The notes under the pieces are model-generated. The model was not told where the DNA came from. It saw only the letters and a program-made list of their open reading frames with translations, and ran no database searches. From the NCBI GenBank assembly GCA_963556195.1, contig OY744523.1, positions 77,580,445 to 77,644,444 on the forward strand: 64,000 nucleotides of DNA, read 5' to 3'. Position numbers and translations under genes: made by a program. Numbering within the stretch: position 1 is the stretch's first letter; each line of letters begins with the position of its first letter. This document shows, one piece after another, positions 48,601 to 59,600 of the stretch. This DNA is from Sepiola atlantica (lineage: Eukaryota > Mollusca > Cephalopoda > Sepiida > Sepiolidae).

Positions 48601-48989
48601 AACTTAATTAATTTGCTAGTAAATTTGTTAGATTTATTAATTAATTAATGATAATTTGATGAAATTTAAAGGAAAATAAAAACGTGTAAATATAGAATTA
48701 GTGACACAATAGATTAACAACCCCTGCCCCCCATCTCACACACACGCCTGCACGCTCTTACACATATACCAATTACAACTGATTTGAGAACACACACACA
48801 CACACGTCTGAACACTCATACACATATAGCCTGCTACGAATTACAGCTGATTTGAGAATATGTGATTCGCCCAAGTTGAAGAAACTGTCCAACGATTTTT
48901 TGACACATGTTGCATGTATGTTCCCTTTCCACTTTCTGTCTGAATCAGCAGACAATTTCATTTTTTCTATCTATCTACCTATCTATTAT

Positions 48990-48990
<1 letters not shown>
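48601..48990. other. AT-rich DNA with a short (CA)n-like duplication
   Basis: Two related stretches with CACACACAC, CTCATACACATATA and AATTACAGCTGATTTGAGAA occur near 48735-48790 and 48790-48860. No gene. Confidence 0.5.

Positions 48991-49069
<79 letters not shown>
48991..49069. repeat. (ATCT)n microsatellite
   Basis: About 19 tandem ATCT units, followed by TTTTA-type repeats to 49185. Confidence 0.95.
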
Positions 49070-49070
<1 letters not shown>

Positions 49071-49300
49071 ATTCTACCCTTTTTATTATATCTCTCTCTT
49101 TTATTTTATTTTATTTTATTATATTTTATGTTTTATGTTTTATGTTTTATATTTTATATTTTATATTTTTTATATTTTATATTTTGATTTTAACTTTTTG
49201 ATTCTTAATGGTGCCAAACCACGTGACTTCCTCAATTTTCAAATTTTAAATTTCTTTTCTTCTTCTTTTTTTTCTCCATTTCATTCTTTCCAAAATATGA

Positions 49301-49421
49301 TCAAAGGTTAAGATCGGATTCTAACTCTGCCTGATGAGATCTCAGTTTATAATAACTGTTGATCGATAACATCGATATGCCAGTGTCCCAGATTTTGTAC
49401 ATGTCTGTGTAAATAAAAATA

Positions 49422-49424
<3 letters not shown>
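49301..49424 (+). mobile_element. short dispersed repeat with hammerhead-like fold, copy 2
   Basis: Second copy of the unit at 1500-1625, with the same ends and the same AAATAAAAAT tail against (TA)n. Confidence 0.78.
49326..49392 (+). ncRNA. hammerhead-like ribozyme fold, copy 2
   Basis: Stem I TCTGC (49326-49330) faces CCAGA (49388-49392), with one mismatch that is paired in copy 1. The core CTGATGA (49331-49337) is a perfect match to the hammerhead consensus. Stem II is closed by GATC (49338-49341) with GATC (49361-49364), extended by CAG with CTG. The second core box reads GATAA (49365-49369), with the same extra T as copy 1. Stem III ends at a GTC triplet (49385-49387). Confidence 0.65.

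Positions 49425-49473
<49 letters not shown>
49423..49473. repeat. (TA)n microsatellite
   Basis: TA tract directly after the tail of the hammerhead-bearing repeat. Confidence 0.95.
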
Positions 49474-49478
<5 letters not shown>

Positions 49479-50390
49479 GGAAGTTTCTCAACCATTAAAA
49501 CTATATCAAAAAAATAAATAAAAAAACCTTAAGTCCCAAATCGTTCAGTGGAAAATCACTCATGTAAGTCAATTTAACTTTTACAGTTATTATATTAGTT
49601 TGCTTCTTACATTAAGGGATCATCAGTTGTTTACCATGAAAAACTGTTTCGGGAATTTAAAAACAAGACAGTATTTAATTTCATGGCTTCCCAGCAGAGT
49701 TGATCAGACCCCACTTCCCTTAAAAGACAAAAATATAAACGTTCCGTATACTAAACCTAAGTTTTGTTCCGTATAAATGTTTTGCTAACTTATATTAGTT
49801 ATTAAAAAAAAAGAAAAAAAGTTCTCCTTACCTTTGTTGTTCGTCTGTCTAATAAAATTTATCCTTTACTTACAAAAATGTTGCTGCATTTTAAAGTGTT
49901 TAGACGAATCTATTACACTACTGTTTCGGATTAATGTATTTTTAGTTTTAGTTAAAAATATAAAAAATATCAACATATCCAAATATAGAAAAAAAAATTT
50001 TTAATTATATATATATACATATATATACTTTTAGTCCTTTTTCTCCCCTCCTCTTTCTCCGCCTCTTCCTCCTTTGTTGTTTAATTCCTTGTCATCAATT
50101 TTAAATAAATACTAATCTTCCTTGCCAACTCACAGCGTTCATAAGCTTAACTGCCGATTTTTTCTCTTTCTTCTTTTTTTTTAATTACAGCGTTTCCAAC
50201 CGGCGTTCATAAGCTAACTGTCTTTTTTTTCTCTTTTTCTTCTTCTTCTTCTTCTTTTTTAACTCACAGCGTTTCCAATCGGCGTTATAAGCTAACTGTC
50301 GATTTTTTTCTCTTTCTTCTTCTTCTTTTACTTTTTAACATTTCTTTCTTTCTTTATCCCTTTCTACTGTTTAATTAGATAGCTTTGGAT
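49474..50390. other. AT-rich DNA with CTT-rich tracts, no gene
   Basis: Near 50130-50300 the phrase AGCGTT..AACCGGCGTTCATAAGC, followed by CTT runs, occurs about three times and forms a degenerate tandem repeat. It lies directly downstream of the Penelope-like element on its coding strand. Confidence 0.5.
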
Positions 50391-50849
50391 TTACTCTATC
50401 AATTTAGTTTGATTAATTTGATGAGACTTAAAAGCATCAGGATGGCGAGTAATTGCCTTATTTAATTGTCTAAATATTTTATTCTGATCGCCACCTTGTT
50501 TAATCATTCTTATTATTAGGTCAGAAGTTGGGGGCATAAAATCTACCAATTTTAACGTAACACGAGCAATCCTCAGAAATTCGGACATAATACTCCCGTA
50601 AAATATATACACAGGGCAGGTACTATTTTTATGTGGCATCCGTACGATACGAAAAGGAAATGAATTTCTTTTATCAAACAGTTTATAGATAAATATTTTA
50701 TCTTCAATTTTTATATCCAAATCAAGAAAAGTAGCTTGTGTTCCCTTATGTTCACAGTTTAATTTTAACTCTTTAGGATATATTAAATGTTTAGTATTTG
50801 CAAACTCATCGCTATCATTAATGCAAACAAGGTCGTCAATGTATCGCAT
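50391..50849 (-). pseudogene. PLE reverse transcriptase, C-terminal part (motif C to thumb)
   Basis: This frame of 152 codons starts with the polymerase motif R-Y-I-D-D. It continues with F-L-D-L-D-I and an aromatic strand region, then the thumb-like S-E-F-L-R-I-A-R typical of Penelope RTs, and ends in a natural-looking stop at 50391. Both catalytic Asp residues of motif C are present. It overlaps the upstream RT frame in another register, so one frameshift separates motif B from motif C. Confidence 0.8.
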
Positions 50850-51304
50850 ACATCCATGATAACTATACGCTCTAGATATATCGTTTTTTTTATTAATGAT
50901 GATATATACATATATTCAAGTCTATGTAAATATAGATTTGCCCAAAATGGAGAAGGATGCAAACCCATTGGAATACCTAATTTTTGGAGTAGTACTTTAT
51001 TTCCTATTTGAAAGTAACTCTCTTTTATAAGGTGACTTATAAGCATTGTCAGACCAGTTTTGGATACACTCGTCTTACTATTTTTAGTTTTACACCAAAA
51101 GTCTTTAGATTTTGCAAAGTCTATGTATTTACCTTTTCCTCCTGCAAAAGCTAAATCTATAGTATTACCTAATTCTTTAATAAGTTCTTTATGTGGTATT
51201 TTTGTATATAATGTACTAAAATCATATGTCGAGATTAATTTAGCCTGTTTACGAGAATTAATACGATCTATTTTTTCTTTTACTAGATCTGAATTATTTA
51301 CCAC
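50783..51304 (-). pseudogene. PLE reverse transcriptase, palm (motifs A and B)
   Basis: Contains S-T-Y-D-F-S-T-L-Y-T-K-I-P-H, which is RT motif A with the catalytic Asp, and G-I-P-M-G-L-H-P-S-P-F-W-A-N-L-Y, which is motif B. Both have the form usual in Penelope-like elements rather than LINEs or LTR elements. The end runs out of frame near 50850, where the next frame carries motif C. Confidence 0.8.
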
Positions 51305-52513
51305 CCAAAATAGGTTTATATTACTATAGAATTTACTTTTTTATGGAAATTATTTATTTGATTTATAATTAATTTAAAGACTTTAGATAAGGCCTTACTT
51401 AAAGGTTTAATGATGCACATTTTTGAGGCAACAATAAAACGGGCGCCAACTGGTGTTTTATGCATTTTAGGTATCCAATACATACATGGAAGTTTTTTGT
51501 ACTTTTCTTTTAATTTTAATCCTAATTTTTCTACAAATAACAGTATTGTTTATAATAATATTATCGCCTTTACTATTACTTAATTTATAAGTATCTGAAG
51601 CTTCACCTATTATTCCTACTTCTAGCAATAAGCGTTGTATATAATATTTTTTACAGATAAAAGCTATATTATTTGTCGCCTTATCAATAGGAACTATTAC
51701 AAACCAATTTTGAAGCATTTCAAGCTCCATAGTTATTTGTGGATTTCTAAGAAGGGGATTCGTTTTTTTAGAGTGTTTAAATTCTTTTAAACGTTCTACT
51801 TTTTTATTTACGAATCTAAGTACATTATTTTTCCATGCGTCAAATGTAGAGTGTAATAGTTTATGCTTTTTTGCCATGGATGCAGTGAAATTATCTAACG
51901 CTTTATTTATTTCCTTAACACATTTCGCATAATTTAAACATTTAGGTTCTCTATAGTTTGGGCCTTTACTTAGGAGTTTTCTTAATTTAGAATTTTTAAC
52001 TATCGCTAGATTACCAGTAATTATATGCCTTATGTCAGTATTACATAAAGGGAAGAATTCACATTCACATGATAGTATATACATTTTATCATTATCAGTA
52101 ATATTTAAATTCTCTACAGTTTCTTTATAGTTAAAAACCTTATTCCGTATAGTTTGCCCTAGTTTATATGTTACTATTGGTTTCTGTTCCTCTTTTTTAA
52201 GTTCATTGGGCAGTGACTGAATGATTTCTGGAATATTAAATATTTTAGGCAGATTTATATCATCAAATTCTTTATTTTCATACAGGACTACACAAACATT
52301 ACGAGGTTTATTTTTTATACCCTACACAGGTGGCTTGTATAATTTTGTATCGATAATATACATGATATAATCATACCATTGAGGAAGTTCTTCTTTCCTA
52401 TATATCATATCCGGGTTTAATAATATTTTAGATGCTATGTCTTTTAATAGCTTTTTCTTTGTTTTATTAAGAAGTTTTCTAATGTAATTAAAAGACTCGG
52501 AAATATTAGTCAT
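51305..52513 (-). pseudogene. PLE linker with CxC motif and RT fingers
   Basis: The frame from about 52513 runs through a Lys-rich linker to Y-I-L-S-C-E-C-E-F-F near 52080. That C-x-C pair is the feature reported for elements with N-terminal endonuclease. It is followed by I-T-G-N-L-A-I-V and K-G-P-N-Y-R-E-P. The RT N-terminal motif V-P-I-D-K-A-T-N-N occurs near 51690. After a frame change at about 51480, P-K-M-H-K-T-P-V-G-A-R-F-I-V-A-S is read, a typical RT fingers motif. There is room for the insertion-in-fingers segment, but it was not identified securely. Confidence 0.75.
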
Positions 52514-52523
52514 GATAATCTCT

Positions 52524-53255
52524 TTAGTTTTTTTTTAATTCCTCGCATGAAACGGCAGATTCTCTATTGTTTCTATTTACATGTGTTCTATCTCTAGTAC
52601 TGTAGCGAGGCAAAGCTGGATATAATCGCCCTACATTTTCTAATTCGTCTTGTAAATTATCTTTTTTTACTTTTACATTTAGACCATATGGATAAATTAC
52701 TCGCATTTTCTTAATTATTTCATCTTCTTTATTTTGATGCATTTTAAGTGTATTATTATCTACCTTACCAAAACTATCATATCCATTATCTTTAAATTTT
52801 TCAATAATCTGTATTGAAAAGGACGATTTTCTACAGGTTTTTTCTTTAAAGTGATTTATAACATGGACACAGCCTTTATATTCTTTATAGTTCTATGTAA
52901 ATTCATCCGTCTATTTAAAAGAAAGTACTGTTTCGCCTAAATATTGTAAATTACAATTTTTACACGATAATAAGTAAACTAAATTTTATGACCTACACGA
53001 CAAATCTTCCCCCAAATGATTTAGGACCGGATAGATTCTTTTAGTTACATTAGATTGATATTCTTTAGATGTTATTAGAATATCACAAGTTTTACATAAC
53101 GAAGCTCCACAGCGAGCAAAGTTAAAATTATTATCGGTCGGACAAGTCCCATTTGCCATTTCGAAAGAAGGAGCTCCTACTTCAGTGTCTCTAATGACAA
53201 CGGCTTGTCGAAATCTGCCCGACCTCCTTGGGGGATTAGCCCTAGGAGAACTCAC
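52524..53255 (-). pseudogene. PLE N-terminal zinc region and GIY-YIG endonuclease
   Basis: The first 89 codons include F-A-R-C-G-A-S-L-C-K-T-C-D, a Cys cluster that precedes GIY-YIG in these elements, ending at a TAA (52986-52988). In the same frame beyond that stop comes L-V-Y-L-L-S-C-K-N-C, then Q-Y-L-G-E-T-V, the GIY-YIG core. The domain end is read in another frame at about 52742-52660, with P-Y-G-L-N, a usual closing motif. The frame at 53255 begins with GTG and is not a proven start. Confidence 0.75.
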
Positions 53256-53282
53256 TAGTTCTGAGGGCTTAGTTCTGAGGGC

Positions 53283-53375
53283 TGCCTGTGTAAGTTAGTC
53301 ATGCTGATAACGGCTGTGAGCCAGAAACACGTGTCCATGGATTACTTTTATGTACTTATAAAATAAATAAAAATA
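53283..53375 (+). mobile_element. SINE 3' part with hammerhead-like fold, truncated copy
   Basis: Shares GTGTAAGTTAG, CGGCTGTGAGCCAGAAACA and GGATTACTTTTATGTAC with the SINE at 53583-53735, but has no tRNA head. It ends in AAATAAATAAAAATATATAT. Confidence 0.7.
53300..53339 (+). ncRNA. hammerhead-like fold with minimal stem III
   Basis: CATG (53300-53303) pairs with CATG (53336-53339) as stem I. The core reads CTGATAA, one change from CTGATGA. Stem II is GGCT with AGCC, preceded by a C-A mismatch. GAAA is at 53324-53327. Stem III can be only two base pairs around ACGT, followed by GTC (53333-53335). Very short stem III is known from Penelope-associated hammerheads. The core changes make activity doubtful. 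Confidence 0.5.
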
Positions 53376-53582
53376 TATATATTAACGAAAAATACATCCT
53401 ATGAAGTTACGGGCGACTAATAATTCAATTTTCTGCATCTTAATCACTTAGGAAGTGAGACAATCGAAATAATAGTAAGCAAAACAACAACGAACGCTGA
53501 AATCATATATAAAAATAATTACATAAAAATAAAAATACACTAAATATTTAGGTGATAAAAATCGTATATATTTCTATACAGA

Positions 53583-53731
53583 GCGTCTTGGTCCCGTGGT
53601 AGAACGCTGGACTATAGACATCAATATTGAAGGTTCGATCTCTGTGTAAGTTAGCCATGACGGCTGTGAGCCAGAAACATGGATTACTTTTATGTACGTA
53701 TAAAATAAATAAATAAATATATATATATATT

Positions 53732-53735
<4 letters not shown>
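53583..53735 (+). mobile_element. tRNA-derived SINE
   Basis: The head has an A-box-like GGTCCCGTGGTAGAACGCTGG and the B-box GGTTCGATC at a normal spacing. The body has GTGTAAGTTAGCCATG and CGGCTGTGAGCCAGAAACA, like 53283-53375, but here CTGATA and a CGTGTCC-type segment are missing, so the hammerhead-like fold is destroyed. The tail is AAATAAATAAATAAA against (TA)n. Confidence 0.72.

Positions 53736-53783
<48 letters not shown>
53736..53783. repeat. (TA)n microsatellite
   Basis: TA tract with one TTATG interruption, following the SINE tail. Confidence 0.93.
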
Positions 53784-53806
<23 letters not shown>

Positions 53807-54187
53807 GTGTGTATACGGGTTTGTATATATGTGTGCATAGGAATAAAGTTTATATATAGGTTGGAAATAACTTATCAGCTGACTGTCAAAATATTTGGAC
53901 TTGTTAAGTGTTAAATTGGTACTTTTACAAACTCACCACACAAGCATATGATTATATTTAAGTGACGTTGGAGATGCTTTTGAGTAGGGTAATAAAATGC
54001 ATGACAGAATTTGAAAGCGGTCAAACATACTCAATAAACTCAAGTGATTAAAAGTAAACGAAAGGGAGTGGTGCGAATGTGTAATTCGATATGAATATTG
54101 CCTGTTTGATTATACATCCATCTTTTCCCAACCGGTATAATACACATGATAAAGAAGTTTGTTATTTCTTATTTCATTTTTTCCAAA
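53784..54187. other. AT-rich DNA, probably upstream part of hammerhead repeat
   Basis: No coding content. It leads into the ribozyme at 54188. Confidence 0.45.
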
Positions 54188-54249
54188 GGTCTGAAGAAGC
54201 TGGTTCTCGAAAAAGATCGCAGCTGAAACATGTATTCACATATGTAATC
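54188..54249 (+). ncRNA. type I hammerhead ribozyme, diverged family member
   Basis: The core CTGAAGA (54191-54197) and GAAA (54225-54228) are intact. Stem II AGCTG (54198-54202) pairs with CAGCT (54220-54224) and differs in sequence, but not in pairing, from the copies at 35.4 and 37.9 kb. Stem III CATG to CATATG and the GTA triplet are conserved. Stem I is weak, only GGT with ATC, with one G-U pair. The tail TATAAATAAAAATTCATAC leads into (TA)n. Confidence 0.78.
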
Positions 54250-54276
54250 AATAATGTTTATATAAATAAAAATTCA

Positions 54277-54279
<3 letters not shown>

Positions 54280-54356
<77 letters not shown>

Positions 54357-54358
54357 AT
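54280..54358. repeat. (TA)n followed by (GT)n
   Basis: TA tract 54280-54341, then GT to about 54358, directly after the hammerhead repeat tail. Confidence 0.95.
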
Positions 54359-55199
54359 GTGTGTATTAATTATTCAAGTTCAAATATTTTGACATAATGA
54401 ACACAAAACCAATATTTTCAATAGTGCTCAATACAAAGTAGAGCTTTTAGAAAATTTAATAGTGACTGACGACACTAATCAATTCGTGTTTCCACGCATC
54501 CGCGTCTTCTCAAGACTGTCTAAAAGTAAAAATAGGTTTTGAAATTCTCTCAGAAAACACAAGATGAAAATGTGGAAAAAAGTTAAGAGAGCGTACGGCT
54601 AGAAAATTTGGTCAATCAGCCTGGTTTACATCCGGCTGTCATCTTTTCCTTGCTATAATGTCGTGTTTTCCATTCACCTAATTTAATTATGAAATAAAAA
54701 TTAAACTTTATTTTGAGTTAAATCACTAAGATATATTTTCTATATAGAAATAAAACCATTTTAAAGGTAATCCCCGAACAATTATGTTAATTCTGAAAAG
54801 GATATTCATATTACAAAATTACAAAACCTTATCCTTCATATCACTAACAATTGGAGGGTGGTACTTCCACTAACCTTCCTCATTCTGAAGACGCACCATT
54901 TTAGTGTTGTATATCATTCTTTATTACTTGCCTAAGTAAAACTGATAAATTATATACACGGTTGTTGTTATCTTCTCTTCAAAAGTTGTGGCTACCATTC
55001 CAAATTTCAGCGTTTATCTTTGATGAATATTCATACATTCTCACTTTTTTTCGATGATAATAATCCCCACATATGATAATTGAACAAAAATAGATAGCAC
55101 AAAGTCTATTATCAGATAAAATAAAAAGGCCTGATATTCAAAGTATTCCTAGTCAAATCAAGTTTAAGATAAGTTATTCGTTTTTATTATTTGGAGTAT
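54359..55199. other. AT-rich DNA, no gene seen
   Basis: No coding content recognised. Confidence 0.5.
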
Positions 55200-55480
55200 T
55201 CCATGTGGCCATAGACCTGTGGTGCATTGGATGAAGTGATAATCACTTATAAGTAATAGTCTTCTGGAGGTTGATGGTTCAATCCTCAGCAGAGGCTATA
55301 CCAAGAATATAATTAAGAATGACTGCCGGAACGAGAACAATATACCTCTATGAATTGAATAAAGATTCTCGAGTTCGGCAAGATGCACCTTAAGGAGGTT
55401 ACATCAGCTTAAATGTAATGAGAACAGTAATCCGAATAATCCAAAGAATACAAATTATTAATCCTAATCTCAATAATTGG
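55200..55480 (+). mobile_element. tRNA-derived SINE, family shared with 62.1-62.7 kb
   Basis: B-box-like TTGATGGTTCAATCCTCAGC at about 55273, with an A-box-like GTGGTGCATTGGATGAAG upstream. The 3' body has AAGATTCTCGAGTTCGGCAAG and ends AATAATCCAAAGAATACAAAT, matching the two copies flanking the right end of the 91-bp satellite. Confidence 0.68.
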
Positions 55481-56659
55481 TTTGTCTTTTTATGTAGATG
55501 TGAATTACAAGTTGATTACGTAATAATCTTATTATTAATCAATTGATGAAATTCAATAGTGGAATTCATAAATATTAGGAACCCACACTTCAATTTTTCA
55601 TGCAAAGAACAATGGCCACTGTTGACAGATGTCTGGTGCTTTCATCTTTTAAAAGATGCATACAACTGGAACAAAAGGAAATTATTAAAAAGAACAATGA
55701 AAGCAAAAATGGATTAAAAATAGTGTCTTAAATAAATTGAGATAAATCTGGGTGTTTTTTTTCTTTGATCAATTCTGGTTTAAGCTAACAAATGTCAGTA
55801 AAATCTCTAAAAATAGGTTTGAATTAAAGCAAAACCAAGAAAATCCCTGGACATTTTTATGACTTGTCGTGACTGGCATTAAGGTACTGGACCAGGACAC
55901 ACTATAAATCCTAACCCTTCAGAGGAGGTAAATAAAAACCTACTTTTAATGGCCCAATTTTAAATGTGTATTATGCCCATAATTATCACTCTCTTGTTCT
56001 ACAGTTTTTCCAGGTCAACGTATTCATTCGTTTTCTTTCTTCTTTTTTCATTCTATCCTATCAATGTCTTCAATAAACAAATATTTTGTTCCAACAACTT
56101 TTTGTTGACCAGATCAGAAGTGAGTTTCAGTATGAGTTTCACAACTCCAAAGTATTTTGCTTCTATCATTTGCTAGTACAGCCTCTCTGTTGTACTCATA
56201 CTATTTATTTACTTGGCTGAACCTTAGTCATTTGAACAATTCTTACAAACTGTACACACTCTGTTGTGCTGGTTTTATATCCTTATTGACCTGGTTTACA
56301 GCATTTAACTTATCATACAATTACTCGCTTATCAATGTTTCTACAAGACAAGATGTCTCTTCTTTCAGCATTATTGCTTTCTTATAATTCCACCTGATAC
56401 ATTTGTTTCAGGTTACAATACAAATTAAATCATTGAGTGTATCTAATTTTTAAGGTCCCAAATGTACATTTCTATTTTACTATTTTTGCTTCTTTATAAA
56501 TACTTCTTTAGTTTTTTTACTCACAATAAAACTAGCAAAAGACCAATAGTGAGTGAGTACTCAGTTCAAACTAAATTCATTATACAAAGAAATCATGAAT
56601 CATTGTATAACTGTCGGTAATAAACAGAAATCGTGATACATTGTGATACATTGTGATTT
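55481..56659. other. AT-rich DNA, no gene seen
   Basis: Only short frames without recognisable content. Confidence 0.5.
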
Positions 56660-59600
56660 GTTAGAGGATCTGTTTATTAAGTTCCTTCTTTGAGCAGATA
56701 TTACATTAAGAGATGAATTCACTTAACAAAACAAGGATTCTAGGTGTTCAGAATGATCGATTTATTAAGTTCTTTCTTTGAGAAAAGACTGCATTGGGAA
56801 GGTATTGACTTAACAAAGCATAAAGATTGTAGGTGTTCGGAATAAACAATTTATTAGATTCCTTTCTTTGAGAAGAGACTACATTGAGAGAAAAATTCAC
56901 TTAACAAGACATAAGGATTCTAGGTGTTCAGAATGATCGATTTATCAAGTTCTTTCTTTTAGAAAAAACTACATTGAGAGAAGAATTCACTTAACAAAAC
57001 ATAAGGATTCTAGGTGTTCGGAATGATCTTTTTATTAAGTTCCTTTCTTTGAGAAGAGACTACATTGAGAGATGAATTACTTAACAAAACATAAGGATTC
57101 TAGGTGTTCGGAATGATCTTTTTATTAAGTTCCTTTCTTTGAGAAGAGACTACATTGAGAGATGAATTCACTTAAAAAACATAAGGATTCTAGGTGTTCG
57201 GAATGATCTTTTTATGAAGTTCCTTTCTTTGAGAAGAGACTACATTGAGAGATGAATTCACTTAAAAAAACATAAGGATTCTAGGTGTTCGGAATGACCT
57301 TTTCATGAAGTTCCTTTCTTTGAGAAGAGACTACATTAAGAGATGAATTCACTTAACAAAACATAAGGAGTCTAGGTGTTCGGAATGATCTTTTTATTAA
57401 GTTCCTTTCTTTGAGAAAAGACTACATTGAGAGATGAATTCACTTAACAAAACATAAGGATTCTAGGTGTTCAGAATGATCTTTTTATTAAGTTCCTATC
57501 TTTGAGAAGAGACTACATTAAGAGATGAATTCACTTAACAAAACATAAAGAATTCTAGGTGTTCGGAATGATCTTTTTATTAAGTTCCTTTCTTTGAGAA
57601 GAGACTACATTAAGAGATGAATTCACTTAACAAAACATAAGGATTCTAGGTGTTCGGAATGATCTTTTTATTAAGTTCCTTTCTTTGAGAAGAGACTACA
57701 TTGAGAGATGAATTCACTTAACAAAACATAAGGATTCTAGGTGTTCGGAATGATATTTTTATTAAGTTCCTTCTTTGAGAAGAAACTACATTGAGAGGAG
57801 AATTCACTTAACAAAACATAAGGATTCTAGGTGTTCAGAATGATCTTTTTATTAAGTTCCTTTCTTTGAGAAGAGACTACATTGAGAGATGAATTCACTT
57901 AACAAAACATAAGGATTCTAGGTGTTCAGAATGATCTTTTTATTAAGTTCCTTTCTTTGAGAAGAGACTACATTGAGAGAAGAATTCACTTAACAAAACA
58001 TAAGGATTCTAGGTGTTCGGAATGATCTTTTTATTAAGTTCCTTTCTTTGAGAAGAGACTACATTAAGAGAAGAATTCACTTAACAAAACATAAGGATTC
58101 TAGGTGTTCAGAATGATCTTTTTATTAAGTTCCTTTCTTTGAGAAGAGACTACATTAAGAGATGAATTCACTTAACAAAACATAAAGAATTCTAGGTGTT
58201 CGGAATGATCTTTTTATTAAGTGCCTTTCTTTGAGAAGAGACTACATTAAGAGATGAATTCACTTAACAAAACATAAGGATTCTAGGTGTTCGGAATGAT
58301 CTTTTTATTAAGTTCCTTTCTTTGAGAAGAGACTACATTGAGAGATGAATTCACTTAACAAAACATAAGGATTCTAGGTGTTCGGAATGATCTTTTTATT
58401 AAGTTCCTTTCTTTGAGAAGAGACTACATTAAGAGATGAATTCACTTAACAAAACATAAGGATTCTAGGTGTTCGGAATGATCTTTTTATTAAGTTCCTT
58501 TCTTTGAGAAGAGACTACATTGAGAGATGAATTCACTTAACAAAACATAAGGATTCTAGGTGTTCGGAATGATATTTTTATTAAGTTCCTTCTTTGAGAA
58601 GAAACTACATTGAGAGGAGAATTCACTTAACAAAACATAAGGATTCTAGGTGTTCAGAATGATCTTTTTATTAAGTTCCTTTCTTTGAGAAGAGACTACA
58701 TTGAGAGATGAATTCACTTAACAAAACATAAGGATTCTAGGTGTTCAGAATGATCTTTTTATTAAGTTCCTTTCTTTGAGAAGAGACTACATTGAGAGAA
58801 GAATTCACTTAACAAAACATAAGGATTCTAGGTGTTCGGAATGATCTTTTTATTAAGTTCCTTTCTTTGAGAAGAGACTACATTAAGAGAAGAATTCACT
58901 TAACAAAACATAATGGTTCTAGGTGTTCGGAATGATCTTTTTATTAAGTTCCTTTCTTTGAGAAGAGACTACATTAAGAGATGAATTCACTTAACAAAAC
59001 ATAAAATATTCTAGGTGTTCGGAATGATCTTTTTATTAAGTGCCTTTCTTTGAGAAGAGACTACATTAAGAGATGAATTCACTTAACAAAACATAAGGAT
59101 TCTAGGTGTTCGGAATGATCTTTTTATTAAGTTCCTTTCTTTGAGAAGAGACTACATTGAGAGATGAATTCACTTAACAAAACATAAGGAGTCTAGGTGT
59201 TCGGAATGATCTTTTTATTAAGTTCCTTCTTTAAGAAGAACCTACATTGAGAGGAGAATTCACTTAACAAAACATAAGGATTCTAGGTGTTCAGAATGAT
59301 CTTTTTATTAAGTTCCTTTCTTTGAGAAGAGACTACATTGAGAGATGAATTCACTTAACAAAACATAAGGATTCTAGGTGTTCAGAATGATCTTTTTATT
59401 AAGTTCCTTTCTTTGAGAAGAGACTACATTGAGAGAAGAATTCACTTAACAAAACATAAGGATTCTAGGTGTTCGGAATGATCTTTTTATTAAGTTCCTT
59501 TCTTTGAGAAGAGACTACATTAAGAGAAGAATTCACTTAACAAAACATAAGGATTCTAGGTGTTCGGAATGATCTTTTTATTAAGTTCCTTTCTTTGAGA

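Larger units (their letters stand above)
50391..53255 (-). mobile_element. Penelope-like retroelement, Naiad type (N-terminal GIY-YIG)
   Basis: On the minus strand the order is Cys-rich zinc region and GIY-YIG endonuclease, then a linker with a C-x-C motif, then reverse transcriptase. Canonical animal Penelope elements have the endonuclease at the C-terminus. The permuted order with a CxC linker is the hallmark described for the Naiad and Chlamys clade. The coding region is broken by several stops and frame changes, so this is an old copy. Its 5' and 3' ends could not be set exactly. Confidence 0.78.
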
